In this document: positions 17,680 to 26,034 of the stretch, piece by piece
Numbering within the stretch: position 1 is the stretch's first letter
How the letters are laid out: each line of letters opens with the position of its first letter
Assembly (NCBI GenBank): GCA_947177425.1
Contig: CAMWUN010000025.1
Span: forward strand, 1-48,076
Reading direction: 5' to 3'
DNA length: 48,076 nt
Origin: an uncultured bacterium
GTDB lineage: Bacteria > Bacillota > Clostridia > Lachnospirales > Lachnospiraceae
Made by a program: the position numbers and the translations under genes
Notes under the pieces: model-generated
The model's input: the letters and a program-made list of their open reading frames with translations, nothing else
What the model was told of the DNA's origin: nothing
Database searches by the model: none

Positions 17680-17723
17680 ATTATCCCAGCTCCCTTTCTT
17701 TACATTTTTTGCACAATCGCCTA

Positions 17724-17752
17724 ATTATAGCACAAGAGCTTTTCATCTTCAA
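17724..17752 (-). promoter_or_regulatory. carAB promoter
   Basis: TTGAAG (17747-17752), a 17-base spacer and TATAAT (17724-17729) with an extended TGTGC lie on the minus strand, about 45 bases before carA. This is the best-matched promoter in the left half of the window. Confidence 0.75.
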
Positions 17753-17875
17753 TGTGGAATTTTCATAAAATTACGGAAGTAACATGCGCTACGTATCTTG
17801 TCACGGCCGGGTATTCCAATGCGTTTCTTTTCTTATGTCTGCCATAATACAGCAGGACACAGTGGAACCAGAGAA

Positions 17876-17918
17876 GTTACTATTTACGGCTCAGGAATGC
17901 GCATGAACTGCGCATTCC
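17876..17918. repeat. REP-like palindrome, internal copy
   Basis: A perfect 10-bp stem GGAATGCGCA / TGCGCATTCC around the loop TGAAC (17894-17918) is preceded by GTTACTATTTAC. The same plan, a 10-bp stem ending GCGCA, a 5-base loop and a GTTACT-TT-AC tail, occurs in the two window-end repeats, so this is a diverged member of the same family. It lies after the end of importer operon 2 and may serve as its mRNA 3' end. Confidence 0.6.
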
Positions 17919-17997
17919 GTGAGACAGAGACAAATTTCTCTCCAGTTTCGGTGTGCCCTGCGCCACTGGCCAAGGTATAAAATTCTATGCCAAACTG

Positions 17998-18825
17998 TCA
18001 TCCTTTTACGCCGCCTGCTGCGATTCCTTCTATGAACCACCGCTGGCAGAGCATGAATATAATCAGGATGGGAATCAGGGAACAGACGGAGGCTGCCATA
18101 ATCAGGGCGTAGTCTGCGCCGTATTGGGAGATAAACATTCTGATACCCAACTGGATAGTCTTTAATTCCGTGCTGTTAATGTAAATCATAGGCCCCATAA
18201 AGTCATTCCATATATTTACAAAGGTAAAGATAATCAAAGTGGCAATTCCCGGCTTTACCAGAGGCAGGGCAATGCGGGCAAAAATCCCGTATTCGTTTAA
18301 CCCGTCAATCCTGGCCGCCTCCAGAAGTTCCCCTGGGATTCCCAGCATAAACTGTCTCATAAGGAACACGCCGAACGCGGAAAACGCCTGCATCAGTATC
18401 AGCCCTAAGTGGGAGTTGGTAAGATGCATTTTTCCCATCAGTGCAAACTGGGGAACCATGTACACCTGCCAGGGTACGGCAATGGTGGTCACATAAATGA
18501 CGAACAGAATATCCCGCCCCTTAAATTTTACCTTTGCGAACCCGTAAGCTGCAAAGCAGCTTGTAAGAACCTGAACCACTGTTGTAATAAATGTCAGCTT
18601 GGTTGTATTTACAAAAAAAGTAAGCAGGGGGATTTTTTTCCATATTTCCTGATAGTTTTCCCTATGCCAGACTTTTGGCAGCAGCTTCATGGGAATACTG
18701 AATACCTCATTGCTGGTCTTAAAGGAAGCCAGAAGCATCCACACAAAAGGGATTACCATGCCAACAGCAAGAATCGTCAGCACTCCATAAACAATCGCCC
18801 TGCTTTTTAATGTTTTCGTATTCAT
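17998..18825 (-). CDS. Carbohydrate ABC transporter permease 2 (MalG type)
   Basis: The product of 275 residues has six helices and the EAA loop EAARIDGLNEYGIFARIALP. The C-terminal EGIAAGGVKG is typical of MalG-type sugar permeases. It is the last gene of the second importer operon, 13 bases after its MalF-type partner. The nearest relatives by motif are YtcP/LplC-like permeases linked to YesMN systems, which is consistent with the two-component genes upstream. The substrate is inferred from the GH88 context to be an unsaturated uronic-acid oligosaccharide. Confidence 0.92.
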   Translation of the reverse strand: MNTKTLKSRAIVYGVLTILAVGMVIPFVWMLLASFKTSNEVFSIPMKLLPKVWHRENYQEIWKKIPLLTFFVNTTKLTFITTVVQVLTSCFAAYGFAKVKFKGRDILFVIYVTTIAVPWQVYMVPQFALMGKMHLTNSHLGLILMQAFSAFGVFLMRQFMLGIPGELLEAARIDGLNEYGIFARIALPLVKPGIATLIIFTFVNIWNDFMGPMIYINSTELKTIQLGIRMFISQYGADYALIMAASVCSLIPILIIFMLCQRWFIEGIAAGGVKG

Positions 18826-18838
18826 ATGGCCTCCTTAT

Positions 18839-19732
18839 CTACACAAAATCTGTAAACTTCTTTTCGCCCCAAAGCTGGATCAGGGTGATGACAAGCACCA
18901 TGGCAAACAGCACCAGAGCGCTGGCGCTGGCATAGCCAAACTTAAAGTCCACAAAGGCTGCATTGTAAATATGGTTTACCAGCACATTGGTGGCTCTTCC
19001 CGGCCCGCCCCCTGTCATCACGTAAATCAGGTCAAATACTTTAAAACACTGGATCGTCAGCATAATTACCACAAAAAATGTAGTAGGGGTCAGCATGGGA
19101 ATAGTGATATACCTTAACTTTTTCAGTCCTGTAGCTCCGTCAATCTCAGCCGCTTCATACAGGTCGTGGGAAATCCCCTGCAGTGCCGCCAGATATACGA
19201 CCATATAATATCCCATATATTTCCAGACGCTTACAATTATGACAACCCACATTGCCCAGTCTGTGGAAGCGCACCATTTGGGCGGATTTGCTACCCCAAG
19301 GGCCCTTAAAATCTCATTGATAGGGCCGAATTCCGGCTGGAAGAGCATATTCCATACTGCTCCTACCGCCACAAGTGACGCCACATAAGGGAAAAAGAAA
19401 GCAGTTCTGTATGCCACGATTCCCTTAATCTTGGAGTTCAGCATCACTGCTATCAAAAGAGACGCCACCAGCGTCAGGGGAACTGTAAAAACAGCATACC
19501 AGATTGTATTTTTAAAGGAAATGATAAAGGTGCTGTCACTTGCCAGCTTCACAAAATTCTGAAATCCCACAAACTGCATGGGCGCATCCGAACCGTCCCA
19601 TTTCATGACGCTAAGCACAAAGGAAAAACAAACCGGCACAAAAATAAATATAAAATAACCGATAAAATTAGGTATGACAAAAGAATAACCCACAAGATTG
19701 GTCTTTAGTTCCCTTTTTTGTCTGCTGGTCAT
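18839..19732 (-). CDS. Carbohydrate ABC transporter permease 2 (MalF type)
   Basis: The product of 297 residues has six predicted helices and the motif EAAEIDGATGLKKLRYITIP. I chose the ATG at 19732, since AAAGGAGAG lies seven bases upstream. The GTG at 19759 lies upstream of that ribosome site and would be initiated without one. The conserved VMTGGGPGRATNVLVNHIY region supports the sugar permease class. It follows the binding-protein gene after a stable intercistronic hairpin. Confidence 0.92.
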   Translation of the reverse strand: MTSRQKRELKTNLVGYSFVIPNFIGYFIFIFVPVCFSFVLSVMKWDGSDAPMQFVGFQNFVKLASDSTFIISFKNTIWYAVFTVPLTLVASLLIAVMLNSKIKGIVAYRTAFFFPYVASLVAVGAVWNMLFQPEFGPINEILRALGVANPPKWCASTDWAMWVVIIVSVWKYMGYYMVVYLAALQGISHDLYEAAEIDGATGLKKLRYITIPMLTPTTFFVVIMLTIQCFKVFDLIYVMTGGGPGRATNVLVNHIYNAAFVDFKFGYASASALVLFAMVLVITLIQLWGEKKFTDFV

Positions 19733-19764
19733 TGGCAAACTCTCCTTTCTTTTTGACACAGAAA

Positions 19765-19801
19765 GGACGCCCGTCCATCCTCTGCGGACAACCGGACGTC
19801 C
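19765..19801 (-). terminator. Intercistronic hairpin after binding protein 2
   Basis: On the minus strand GGACGTCC pairs with GGGCGTCC (one G-U), with an inner GTCC/GGAC stem separated by a bulge, followed by TTTCTGTGTC. The U-run is short, so it should act as a partial terminator or mRNA processing barrier, holding permease expression below that of the binding protein. Confidence 0.6.
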
Positions 19802-19824
19802 CCTTCCAAGATTTCTTTTTTACT

Positions 19825-21189
19825 TTATTCGGCCCTTGCTTCTGCCGCCCTCTCATTCATATTGGCAATTCCTGTGTCAATGTCTTCCTCGCCAATCATA
19901 ATTAAATCATGTTCTTCCTCAATTACTTTACGTACCGGCGCCATCTTTGCATCCAGCGGACGGTCAAATGCAAAACTTGTTATCTCTAAAGCAGTCTTTC
20001 CGTCTTCCGGGAAATTCTCCATGGAGGAAAGCTTCTCTACAACAGAATCTGTGGAAACTGCAGGGAATACACTGTTGTCAGCCAGGATTCCTGCTCCCTC
20101 TTCGCTGGTAACAAATTTAACAAACTCCCATGCCTGTTCGGGTACGTCTGTCTTTGCATTGATTGCAATAGGGGTAACAGCGCCTACTGTTGCGCCTGCA
20201 GGAACGCCTTCCGGATGGGGAATCTTTGTCACGCCCCAGTTGAAATCAAACTTACCGTCTTTCTTATCCTGAATCAGTGTGGCAACAAACCAGCTTCCCA
20301 TAGGCAGCATAGCGCACTGCTGCTGTTCAAATACGCTGGTATAATGGATACTTCCTGTCTTTAAGTTTGCATAACTCTGGACAGTTCCTTCATCCTGCAT
20401 CCGCAGAGCCTGCTCATAATAGGGCTTTAAGAAGCTGTAGTCCTCATTCATCAGGGTATTTTGGCCGTCCTGTACTGCCCAGTTGGATATCAGGGCCATC
20501 CATGTATGATTGTGGGAACCGTATACCTTCTCGCTGCCTTCGCCGCTTGTCATCTTCTTTGCCAATTCCTCATACTCGTCCCATGTCATGTCATCGGAAG
20601 GATATTCCACCCCTGCTGCATCGAATAAATCCTTATTATAAAAGAGCATATACCAGTCCTGACGGAAAGGAAGGGTATACTGTTTACCATCCATCTGGAG
20701 CTGCTCTGCCGCCCCATTGTAAAGGCTTAAGTCAATGCCGTCTCTTGCTATGTAATCTGTCAGTTCAAGAAGCTGGTTCTTATCCTTCATCGTCACCTGT
20801 GTTTCTGCATTTTTTACCATAATCACATCAGGGTCAGAGTCACCGCCTGCAAGCATAACCGTCAGCTTGTTGTCATACTCGTCCGCCTGGGTGTCAATCA
20901 GTTCCACTTCCACCTCAGGGTGCTTCTCCATAAACGCATCCGCCATAGACTGGAACTGGGGAGAACTTGCATTGTCCCACACAGATACGGTCATTTTGAT
21001 TTTCTCTCCCGAAGCATCTGCTGTTTCTGCCGCCTCTTCCTCCTTTACGCCGTCATCCGCCGCTTCCTGGGTTTTTGTTTCTTCTGCCGCCGGCTCTGTT
21101 GTTGCATTGCCGCTTCCAGAACCACATGCCGCAAGGCTTGCTGTCATGGCAGCCGCCATCAATAACGCTGTAATTTTTCTAAATCTCAT
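19825..21189 (-). CDS. Extracellular sugar-binding lipoprotein of ABC importer 2
   Basis: The product of 454 residues has a lipoprotein signal peptide (MRFRKITALLMAAAMTA) and the lipobox SLAAC with Cys about residue 22. An acidic linker (about 27-60) and a family-1 solute-binding fold follow. The motif DVIMVKNAETQVTMKDKNQL and the WDEYEELAKKMT region are typical of sugar-binding proteins. AAGGAGG precedes the ATG by nine bases. Its own promoter and the terminator at 21335-21358 separate it from the yesMN genes. Substrate inferred from context: an unsaturated uronate-bearing oligosaccharide destined for the GH88 enzyme. Confidence 0.93.
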   Translation of the reverse strand: MRFRKITALLMAAAMTASLAACGSGSGNATTEPAAEETKTQEAADDGVKEEEAAETADASGEKIKMTVSVWDNASSPQFQSMADAFMEKHPEVEVELIDTQADEYDNKLTVMLAGGDSDPDVIMVKNAETQVTMKDKNQLLELTDYIARDGIDLSLYNGAAEQLQMDGKQYTLPFRQDWYMLFYNKDLFDAAGVEYPSDDMTWDEYEELAKKMTSGEGSEKVYGSHNHTWMALISNWAVQDGQNTLMNEDYSFLKPYYEQALRMQDEGTVQSYANLKTGSIHYTSVFEQQQCAMLPMGSWFVATLIQDKKDGKFDFNWGVTKIPHPEGVPAGATVGAVTPIAINAKTDVPEQAWEFVKFVTSEEGAGILADNSVFPAVSTDSVVEKLSSMENFPEDGKTALEITSFAFDRPLDAKMAPVRKVIEEEHDLIMIGEEDIDTGIANMNERAAEARAE

Positions 21190-21230
21190 AATGTGTCCTC
21201 CTTGGAATTGTCTTCCTGATTTCTGACATA

Positions 21231-21239
21231 ATTATATCA
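21231..21239 (-). promoter_or_regulatory. Extended -10 promoter of importer operon 2
   Basis: On the minus strand TGATATAAT is a TG-extended perfect -10, about 42 bases before the binding-protein start. TTGTTT sits 16 bases upstream as a weak -35. The weak -35 suits activation by the adjacent YesN-type regulator. Confidence 0.55.
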
Positions 21240-21334
21240 AACCGGCGTGTGGAAACAAATGCATCCATTGACGGATTTTTATAATTTCCCAATGCACAGA
21301 CAGATTCTTTTTTATAAAATTTCATGATTTTTAT

Positions 21335-21358
21335 AAAAAAACAGGATTCCCTGTTTTT
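21335..21358 (-). terminator. Terminator of the DUF2264-GH88-yesMN operon
   Basis: ACAGG / CCTGT with A/T extension around a 4-base loop is followed by at least seven T on the minus strand. The stem begins at the stop codon of the response-regulator gene. It is nearly symmetrical, so could terminate on both strands. Confidence 0.8.
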
Positions 21359-22968
21359 CAGAATGTCTGCTGTGCGGTTTCGTATTCCTTTGGCGTAAGT
21401 CCTGTTATTTTCTTAAACACAGTGCTGAAATAATACTGTGTATCGAACCCCAGCATATCGGAAATTTCGTACATCATATACTTATGCGTCCGTATCAGTT
21501 CCTTGGCCTTTTCAATCTTGACCTCAGTCACATAGTCGGAAAATTTCTGCCCTGTCTGTTTACGGAAAACGCTGCTAAGATGCCCGGCGCTTATATTCAG
21601 TTCCTGGGCCACCTGCCCTAAAGATATTTTCTCCTGATAGTGTTCCGCCACATATTTCCGCGCCATTTCCACATTCCTGTCAAGCTTTACCTCCCCACGC
21701 AGATCCAGCGCTTTCATTACCTCATCCCGGAAACCTTCCAGCCATCTCAGGATACTCTTTAAATTCTCCATCCTATTCAGATGTCCGACAATATCAACGG
21801 CATAGGGAAACGCCTGATCTTTTCTCCCTTCCATAAGAAACACGAAAAAATAGTACAGGTTGCTGCATGCGTTCACCGCCTGGGGTCTGGAGGGCCTGCA
21901 TTCTTCAAAGAGGGAAATTACCTGATCCATAATCTCACCGAACCGCCTGCTGTCATTCTGCCCCACAGCCGCTGCCATATCTCTTTTCAGAAAATTAATG
22001 TTGAAATTGCTGCTGTGCCTGTCATCCTTTTCACACCGCTCTGAATAGAATACTGTCTCTTCGGAATTTTCATAGTAGGTCTGGTTCATGGCGCTCATCG
22101 CCTGATACAGTAAATCCTGGGCCTCTGCGCCGGGCTGGCTCACGGCAATGGATACCGGAACCTCAAAATAATCCTTCACCACCAGACGGAATTTCCGGCT
22201 CATCACCTGTATCTGCTCCTCAAAATCCTTCTGCCCTTCCAGGGACAAAACCAGTATAAACCCGTTCTGATCCCGCCTTAAGAGACAACTGTGCTCAAAA
22301 AATCCCTTCACCATGCCGCTGATGATATTTTCCGCAAAGTCCATTACTTTTTTCTGGTCTTCCCTTGTAAATGCCTGGGAAAACCCCTCAAAGCCATAGT
22401 TAAAATTGATAAGCATCAGCGCCATCTTTCTATAGCGCTCCCCTATGACATTCTCCACTGCCTCCTGTCCCTGGACCTGGGCGTCATAGATCAGAACCCG
22501 CCGGAAATAATTCTGGATTTTCTCTTCCAGTGTATCCTCCAGAACATCCCCCTGCCCTTCTTGTGCAATCCCCTTCTTCCGGTTGTAATCGCACCTTTCC
22601 ATGGCTTTTTTCAGGGCGGCTACAAGGGATTCCTCCTCCAGTTCCAGCTTTACAAGATAGTCCACGGCTCCAAGACGCAAGGCTTCCTTTACCAGCGCAA
22701 ATTCTTCCAGATTGGTCAGCAGGATAAAAGACGCACAACTTCCTGCCTCCCTCACTTCCTTCATAAATGCAATTCCGTCCATGGCCGGCATCTTGATATC
22801 CGTAATTACAATATCCGGCTTCAACTGCCAGAACATCTCCAGCGCCTGACGGCCGTTGGCCGCCCTTCCCACGATTCTGCAGTGGTATTCTTCCCATGAA
22901 AGCAGGGAGGAAATCCCAGCCAGAATCAGGGGCTCATCGTCCACAATCATAATTCTGTACATCTTCAT
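21358..22968 (-). CDS. YesN-like response regulator with AraC-type DNA-binding domain
   Basis: The product of 536 residues has an N-terminal receiver domain (1-120) with acidic Asp10-Asp11 and phospho-acceptor Asp57 in IVITDIKMPAMDG. A long middle region (about 130-420) of the YesN type follows, and then a C-terminal AraC double helix-turn-helix (about 430-530) with EISDMLGFDTQYYFSTVFKK. It is the partner of the overlapping YesM-like kinase; the shared ATGA indicates translational coupling. Family members switch on the adjacent sugar importer genes when the cognate oligosaccharide is sensed. The importer promoter at 21231-21239 is therefore the likely target. Confidence 0.92.
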   Translation of the reverse strand: MKMYRIMIVDDEPLILAGISSLLSWEEYHCRIVGRAANGRQALEMFWQLKPDIVITDIKMPAMDGIAFMKEVREAGSCASFILLTNLEEFALVKEALRLGAVDYLVKLELEEESLVAALKKAMERCDYNRKKGIAQEGQGDVLEDTLEEKIQNYFRRVLIYDAQVQGQEAVENVIGERYRKMALMLINFNYGFEGFSQAFTREDQKKVMDFAENIISGMVKGFFEHSCLLRRDQNGFILVLSLEGQKDFEEQIQVMSRKFRLVVKDYFEVPVSIAVSQPGAEAQDLLYQAMSAMNQTYYENSEETVFYSERCEKDDRHSSNFNINFLKRDMAAAVGQNDSRRFGEIMDQVISLFEECRPSRPQAVNACSNLYYFFVFLMEGRKDQAFPYAVDIVGHLNRMENLKSILRWLEGFRDEVMKALDLRGEVKLDRNVEMARKYVAEHYQEKISLGQVAQELNISAGHLSSVFRKQTGQKFSDYVTEVKIEKAKELIRTHKYMMYEISDMLGFDTQYYFSTVFKKITGLTPKEYETAQQTF

Positions 22969-24758
22969 CCTCCCTCATTATATTCCAAAGGTATCTTTAC
23001 AGTCATTTTCGTAAAGCCCCGCTGCCATACCTGCTCCTCCACAAGGCTTCCCTGGCGGCTCTCCACCAAAAGCCCGTACTCATCCCCGTAAATCAGTTTC
23101 AGCCTTCGGTTTACATTAGGAATCCCAATGCTGCTCATTCTGTCCCCTTTAAGCTTTTCCGTATGCTCCAGAAGCGTGGGAAGTATCTCCGGGGCAATAC
23201 CGATTCCGTCATCCTCCACCGACACATACAGACACCGGCCTTCCTCCCTGATATTTACTTTTATGGTTCCGCTTTTCCCGGAAGGCTCAATTCCACTGAA
23301 AATCGCATTTTCCACCAGCGGCTGTAAGGTCAGCTTCACAATTCTCGCCTCATACAGCTCTTCCCGCTGTGCCTCTACCTGGAAATCAAACATTTCTGCA
23401 TACTTTAACTTCTCAATCGTCACATAATCATTGACTAAATCCAGTTCCTCCTTAAGGGTGATGCGCTGGTCCACTCCCTTTGCCATATTCTTCATAAGTT
23501 TTGACAGGGCAGTCACCGCCTTGACAATACCGCTGTTTTTCTGAATCAGGGCAATCCATTTTATGGAGTCCAGGGTATTATACAGGAAATGAGGGTTGAT
23601 CTGGGCCTGAAGCATCTGGATTTCCAGCCTGCTTTTTTCCTTCTCATCCTCCAGCCGCCGCTCCATGAGCCGCTCGATTTCCCCGCCCATAGCGTTTATG
23701 GCCTTTCCAATGGTACCAATTTCATCCGGGCTTTCCAGTGCTGGATCCGGCGAAAAACTTCCCTCCCCCATACTCGCCACATGTTCCACCAGACGGGCAA
23801 TGGGCTTTCGGACCTCGTTTCCAAACAGATATGAAAGGATAATCCCCAGACCTGCACATGCCAGAAAAATCAGTGTCACCGTCTGAAGAAGAAGCATGCT
23901 GTCACTTTTTAAAGACTTCATGTCCATTATTTCTGCCACCAGAATACCGCTCCGTTTATCCTGGCTGTAAGATACAAAGCATTTCCGCTGGCCGATCACC
24001 CGCTCAAACTGTCCCTCATCTGTCCCGTTCTCCAACAGTTCTTTGATAAGCTGTTCATACTCATCTCTCTGTTCCCCAATTTCTACAGAGGCAATCCACT
24101 TCCCCTCATGGGTAGACACAATCACGCCGTTCCCGTTACTGTCTCTTGTCAGCTTATCCTGATAAAGCTTTGGAGACAAAAAAAGCGCCGTCCAGTCCTG
24201 GGTTCTGTATCCCCCGTTCTTCATTACCACCGGTAAAAGCTGTTCCTCCTCACTGTAAAAGGGGGAATCCACCAAATCCAGTTTATATGCATACCTGTCC
24301 TTGCCCAGTTCCCGCTCAAACCATGGAGCCTGGCGGATTATACGTGCACCGTCCACGCTGCTGTAGGCATTTCCTGCTGAAATATAGATATCCGATTCCC
24401 CGAATATGCACAATTTGCTAATATAGCTGTCGTATCCTGTAATCGCGCAGAAATTATTCACAAGCTGGCTGTACTCCAGCCCTTTCTTCTTTTCCGCCGA
24501 AGTTTCCATATTCCCCAGCGCTTTCAGTTCCACCATATCCCGCTCCCCACAGTTGAGCACCAGATTTACCATTTTCTCATATACTTCCTTGTAGTAACTG
24601 GAAATGCTCCTTACATGGTAGTCCACGGAATTTTCCGCTATCAGAACCACCTTCTGGTAAGCCGTCACATAACTGGATATGCTGAAAATAACCCCGAGCA
24701 GACAAATCATGCAGATATTATATGTCAATATTTTAAACTGGATGGTTTTATTTCTCAA
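22965..24758 (-). CDS. YesM-like sensor histidine kinase
   Basis: The product of 597 residues has a first membrane helix (about 11-33), an extracytoplasmic sensor region (about 34-285) and a second helix (about 287-312). HAMP (about 313-366), the His_kinase domain with His390 in QAQINPHFLYNTLDSIKW, and an ATPase domain with LQPLVENAIFSGIE follow. It senses an external sugar and phosphorylates the YesN-like partner. The start is TTG, chosen because GGGGAGG precedes it by six bases and the first helix follows directly. It lies 52 bases after the GH88 gene in the same direction. Confidence 0.92.
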   Translation of the reverse strand: MRNKTIQFKILTYNICMICLLGVIFSISSYVTAYQKVVLIAENSVDYHVRSISSYYKEVYEKMVNLVLNCGERDMVELKALGNMETSAEKKKGLEYSQLVNNFCAITGYDSYISKLCIFGESDIYISAGNAYSSVDGARIIRQAPWFERELGKDRYAYKLDLVDSPFYSEEEQLLPVVMKNGGYRTQDWTALFLSPKLYQDKLTRDSNGNGVIVSTHEGKWIASVEIGEQRDEYEQLIKELLENGTDEGQFERVIGQRKCFVSYSQDKRSGILVAEIMDMKSLKSDSMLLLQTVTLIFLACAGLGIILSYLFGNEVRKPIARLVEHVASMGEGSFSPDPALESPDEIGTIGKAINAMGGEIERLMERRLEDEKEKSRLEIQMLQAQINPHFLYNTLDSIKWIALIQKNSGIVKAVTALSKLMKNMAKGVDQRITLKEELDLVNDYVTIEKLKYAEMFDFQVEAQREELYEARIVKLTLQPLVENAIFSGIEPSGKSGTIKVNIREEGRCLYVSVEDDGIGIAPEILPTLLEHTEKLKGDRMSSIGIPNVNRRLKLIYGDEYGLLVESRQGSLVEEQVWQRGFTKMTVKIPLEYNEGG

Positions 24759-24810
24759 TGGTTTCCTCCCCGCTTTTGTGTTTTACCATAACCATTCGGC
24801 CTTATGTAAT

Positions 24811-26034
24811 CTACCAGTACAGTTCCCAATCCTTTACAAGTCTGGTCAAGGCTTCCATATAATAATAATCCCCCCAGGTATTGCACTCATCCACACCCCG
24901 GTTCTGGCAGGGATTATGAGGCGATGCATGGGCATATGTGCCATGAAGCAAAAGTCCGTCCGATTCTTCCGGGCTTTTCACCCCGCACTCTCTTGCCGCC
25001 GCCAGAAGAAGCCTTTTGGCCATGGCCGTATATTTATCCGCTTCCTCTTTTTCCAGATATTTTGCCATCTCCAGCATACCGCACACACCGATGACTGCCG
25101 CCGAAGAGTCCCGTGACTGTCCGCTTCCGTCCTGAAAGTCAAAATCCCAATAGGGAATCAGGCTGGCAGGAAGATGTTCCAGAAAGAAATCCGTTACCTT
25201 ACGGAAAATGTCAATATATTCCTTATCTCTCACATACCGGTAGGCCATTGCACTTCCATAAATTCCCCATGCCTGTCCCCTTGACCATGCAGATCCGTCC
25301 CTGTTCCCCTGATGGGTCACACCTTTTACGGGACTGCCGTCTTTTGGGTCAAAAAAGTAGGTGTGATAAGTGGAACGATCCGGCCGGATAAGATGCTTCA
25401 TTGCCGTGCGTATATGGGTCCGCGCTTTATCCTGATAGCTTTCATCCCCTGTAACCGAGGATGCCCAGAATAACAGGGGCATATTTAAAAGACAGTCAAT
25501 TATCAGACGGTAATTGTCTTCTGCCCCCAGTTCTCCCCATGCCTGGAAAAAACCACCTTTTTCCTGAAAACGCCCCATCAGGTTGTCTGCCGCCAGTATA
25601 GCAGCCTTTTTTGCTTTCTCGTTTCCTGTAAGCTTATACGCAGCCACGCAGGAGGGCGAATACAAAAATCCCATATCATGGTGGTTTACATCCACCTTTT
25701 TTTCTATCCGCTCAAGGAAACTGTCCACCTGAACTTCTCCTGCCGCCCTGAATAATTCTGCTTTTTTATCCTGCTTTTCTTTGGCATATTCATAGGCCAG
25801 CCATATCTGCCCTGTCCAGAATCCCGTGGTCCATTCCCTGTTGTCACTTACAGGATATCTTCCGTCCACAGTATTGGAATCCGGAAAATCTCTGGTAAAC
25901 CTTTCCAGACCTTTTTCTACCAGATTCACCGCCAGCTTTAAAAAATCTTCCGTCTCCTCGCTGGATATCTCTGGATATTCCAAGATCCTTCTTTCCCAAT
26001 CCTGCTTTCCACAATTGTTTTCTTCAGACATCAT
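24811..26034 (-). CDS. GH88 family unsaturated glucuronyl hydrolase
   Basis: The product of 407 residues matches GH88/UGL enzymes, which hydrate the 4,5 double bond of unsaturated uronic-acid residues left by polysaccharide lyases and so release a keto-sugar. The two catalytic Asp are visible 60 residues apart: Asp120 in NHHDMGFLYSPS and Asp180 in RLIIDCLLNM. They correspond to the Asp88/Asp149 pair of the Bacillus enzyme. The conserved HQGNRDGSAWSRGQAWGIYG block follows. There is no signal peptide, so it acts on imported fragments. It shares an ATGA with the DUF2264 gene upstream. Substrate candidates are glycosaminoglycan, gellan, xanthan or rhamnogalacturonan fragments. Confidence 0.9.
   Translation of the reverse strand: MMSEENNCGKQDWERRILEYPEISSEETEDFLKLAVNLVEKGLERFTRDFPDSNTVDGRYPVSDNREWTTGFWTGQIWLAYEYAKEKQDKKAELFRAAGEVQVDSFLERIEKKVDVNHHDMGFLYSPSCVAAYKLTGNEKAKKAAILAADNLMGRFQEKGGFFQAWGELGAEDNYRLIIDCLLNMPLLFWASSVTGDESYQDKARTHIRTAMKHLIRPDRSTYHTYFFDPKDGSPVKGVTHQGNRDGSAWSRGQAWGIYGSAMAYRYVRDKEYIDIFRKVTDFFLEHLPASLIPYWDFDFQDGSGQSRDSSAAVIGVCGMLEMAKYLEKEEADKYTAMAKRLLLAAARECGVKSPEESDGLLLHGTYAHASPHNPCQNRGVDECNTWGDYYYMEALTRLVKDWELYW

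Larger units (their letters stand above)
17680..17997. other. Intergenic region between carA and importer operon 2
   Basis: The 318 bases hold the carAB promoter (17724-17752) and the REP-like hairpin (17876-17918). The segment 17919-17997 has no recognised motif. I see no coding frame with a ribosome site. There is no canonical U-tailed terminator after the last permease gene. Confidence 0.55.

Noticed and set aside
17680-17760. PyrR-type attenuator before carA.
   Set aside because: The 5' leader is about 40 bases and shows neither an anti-antiterminator nor a terminator hairpin.
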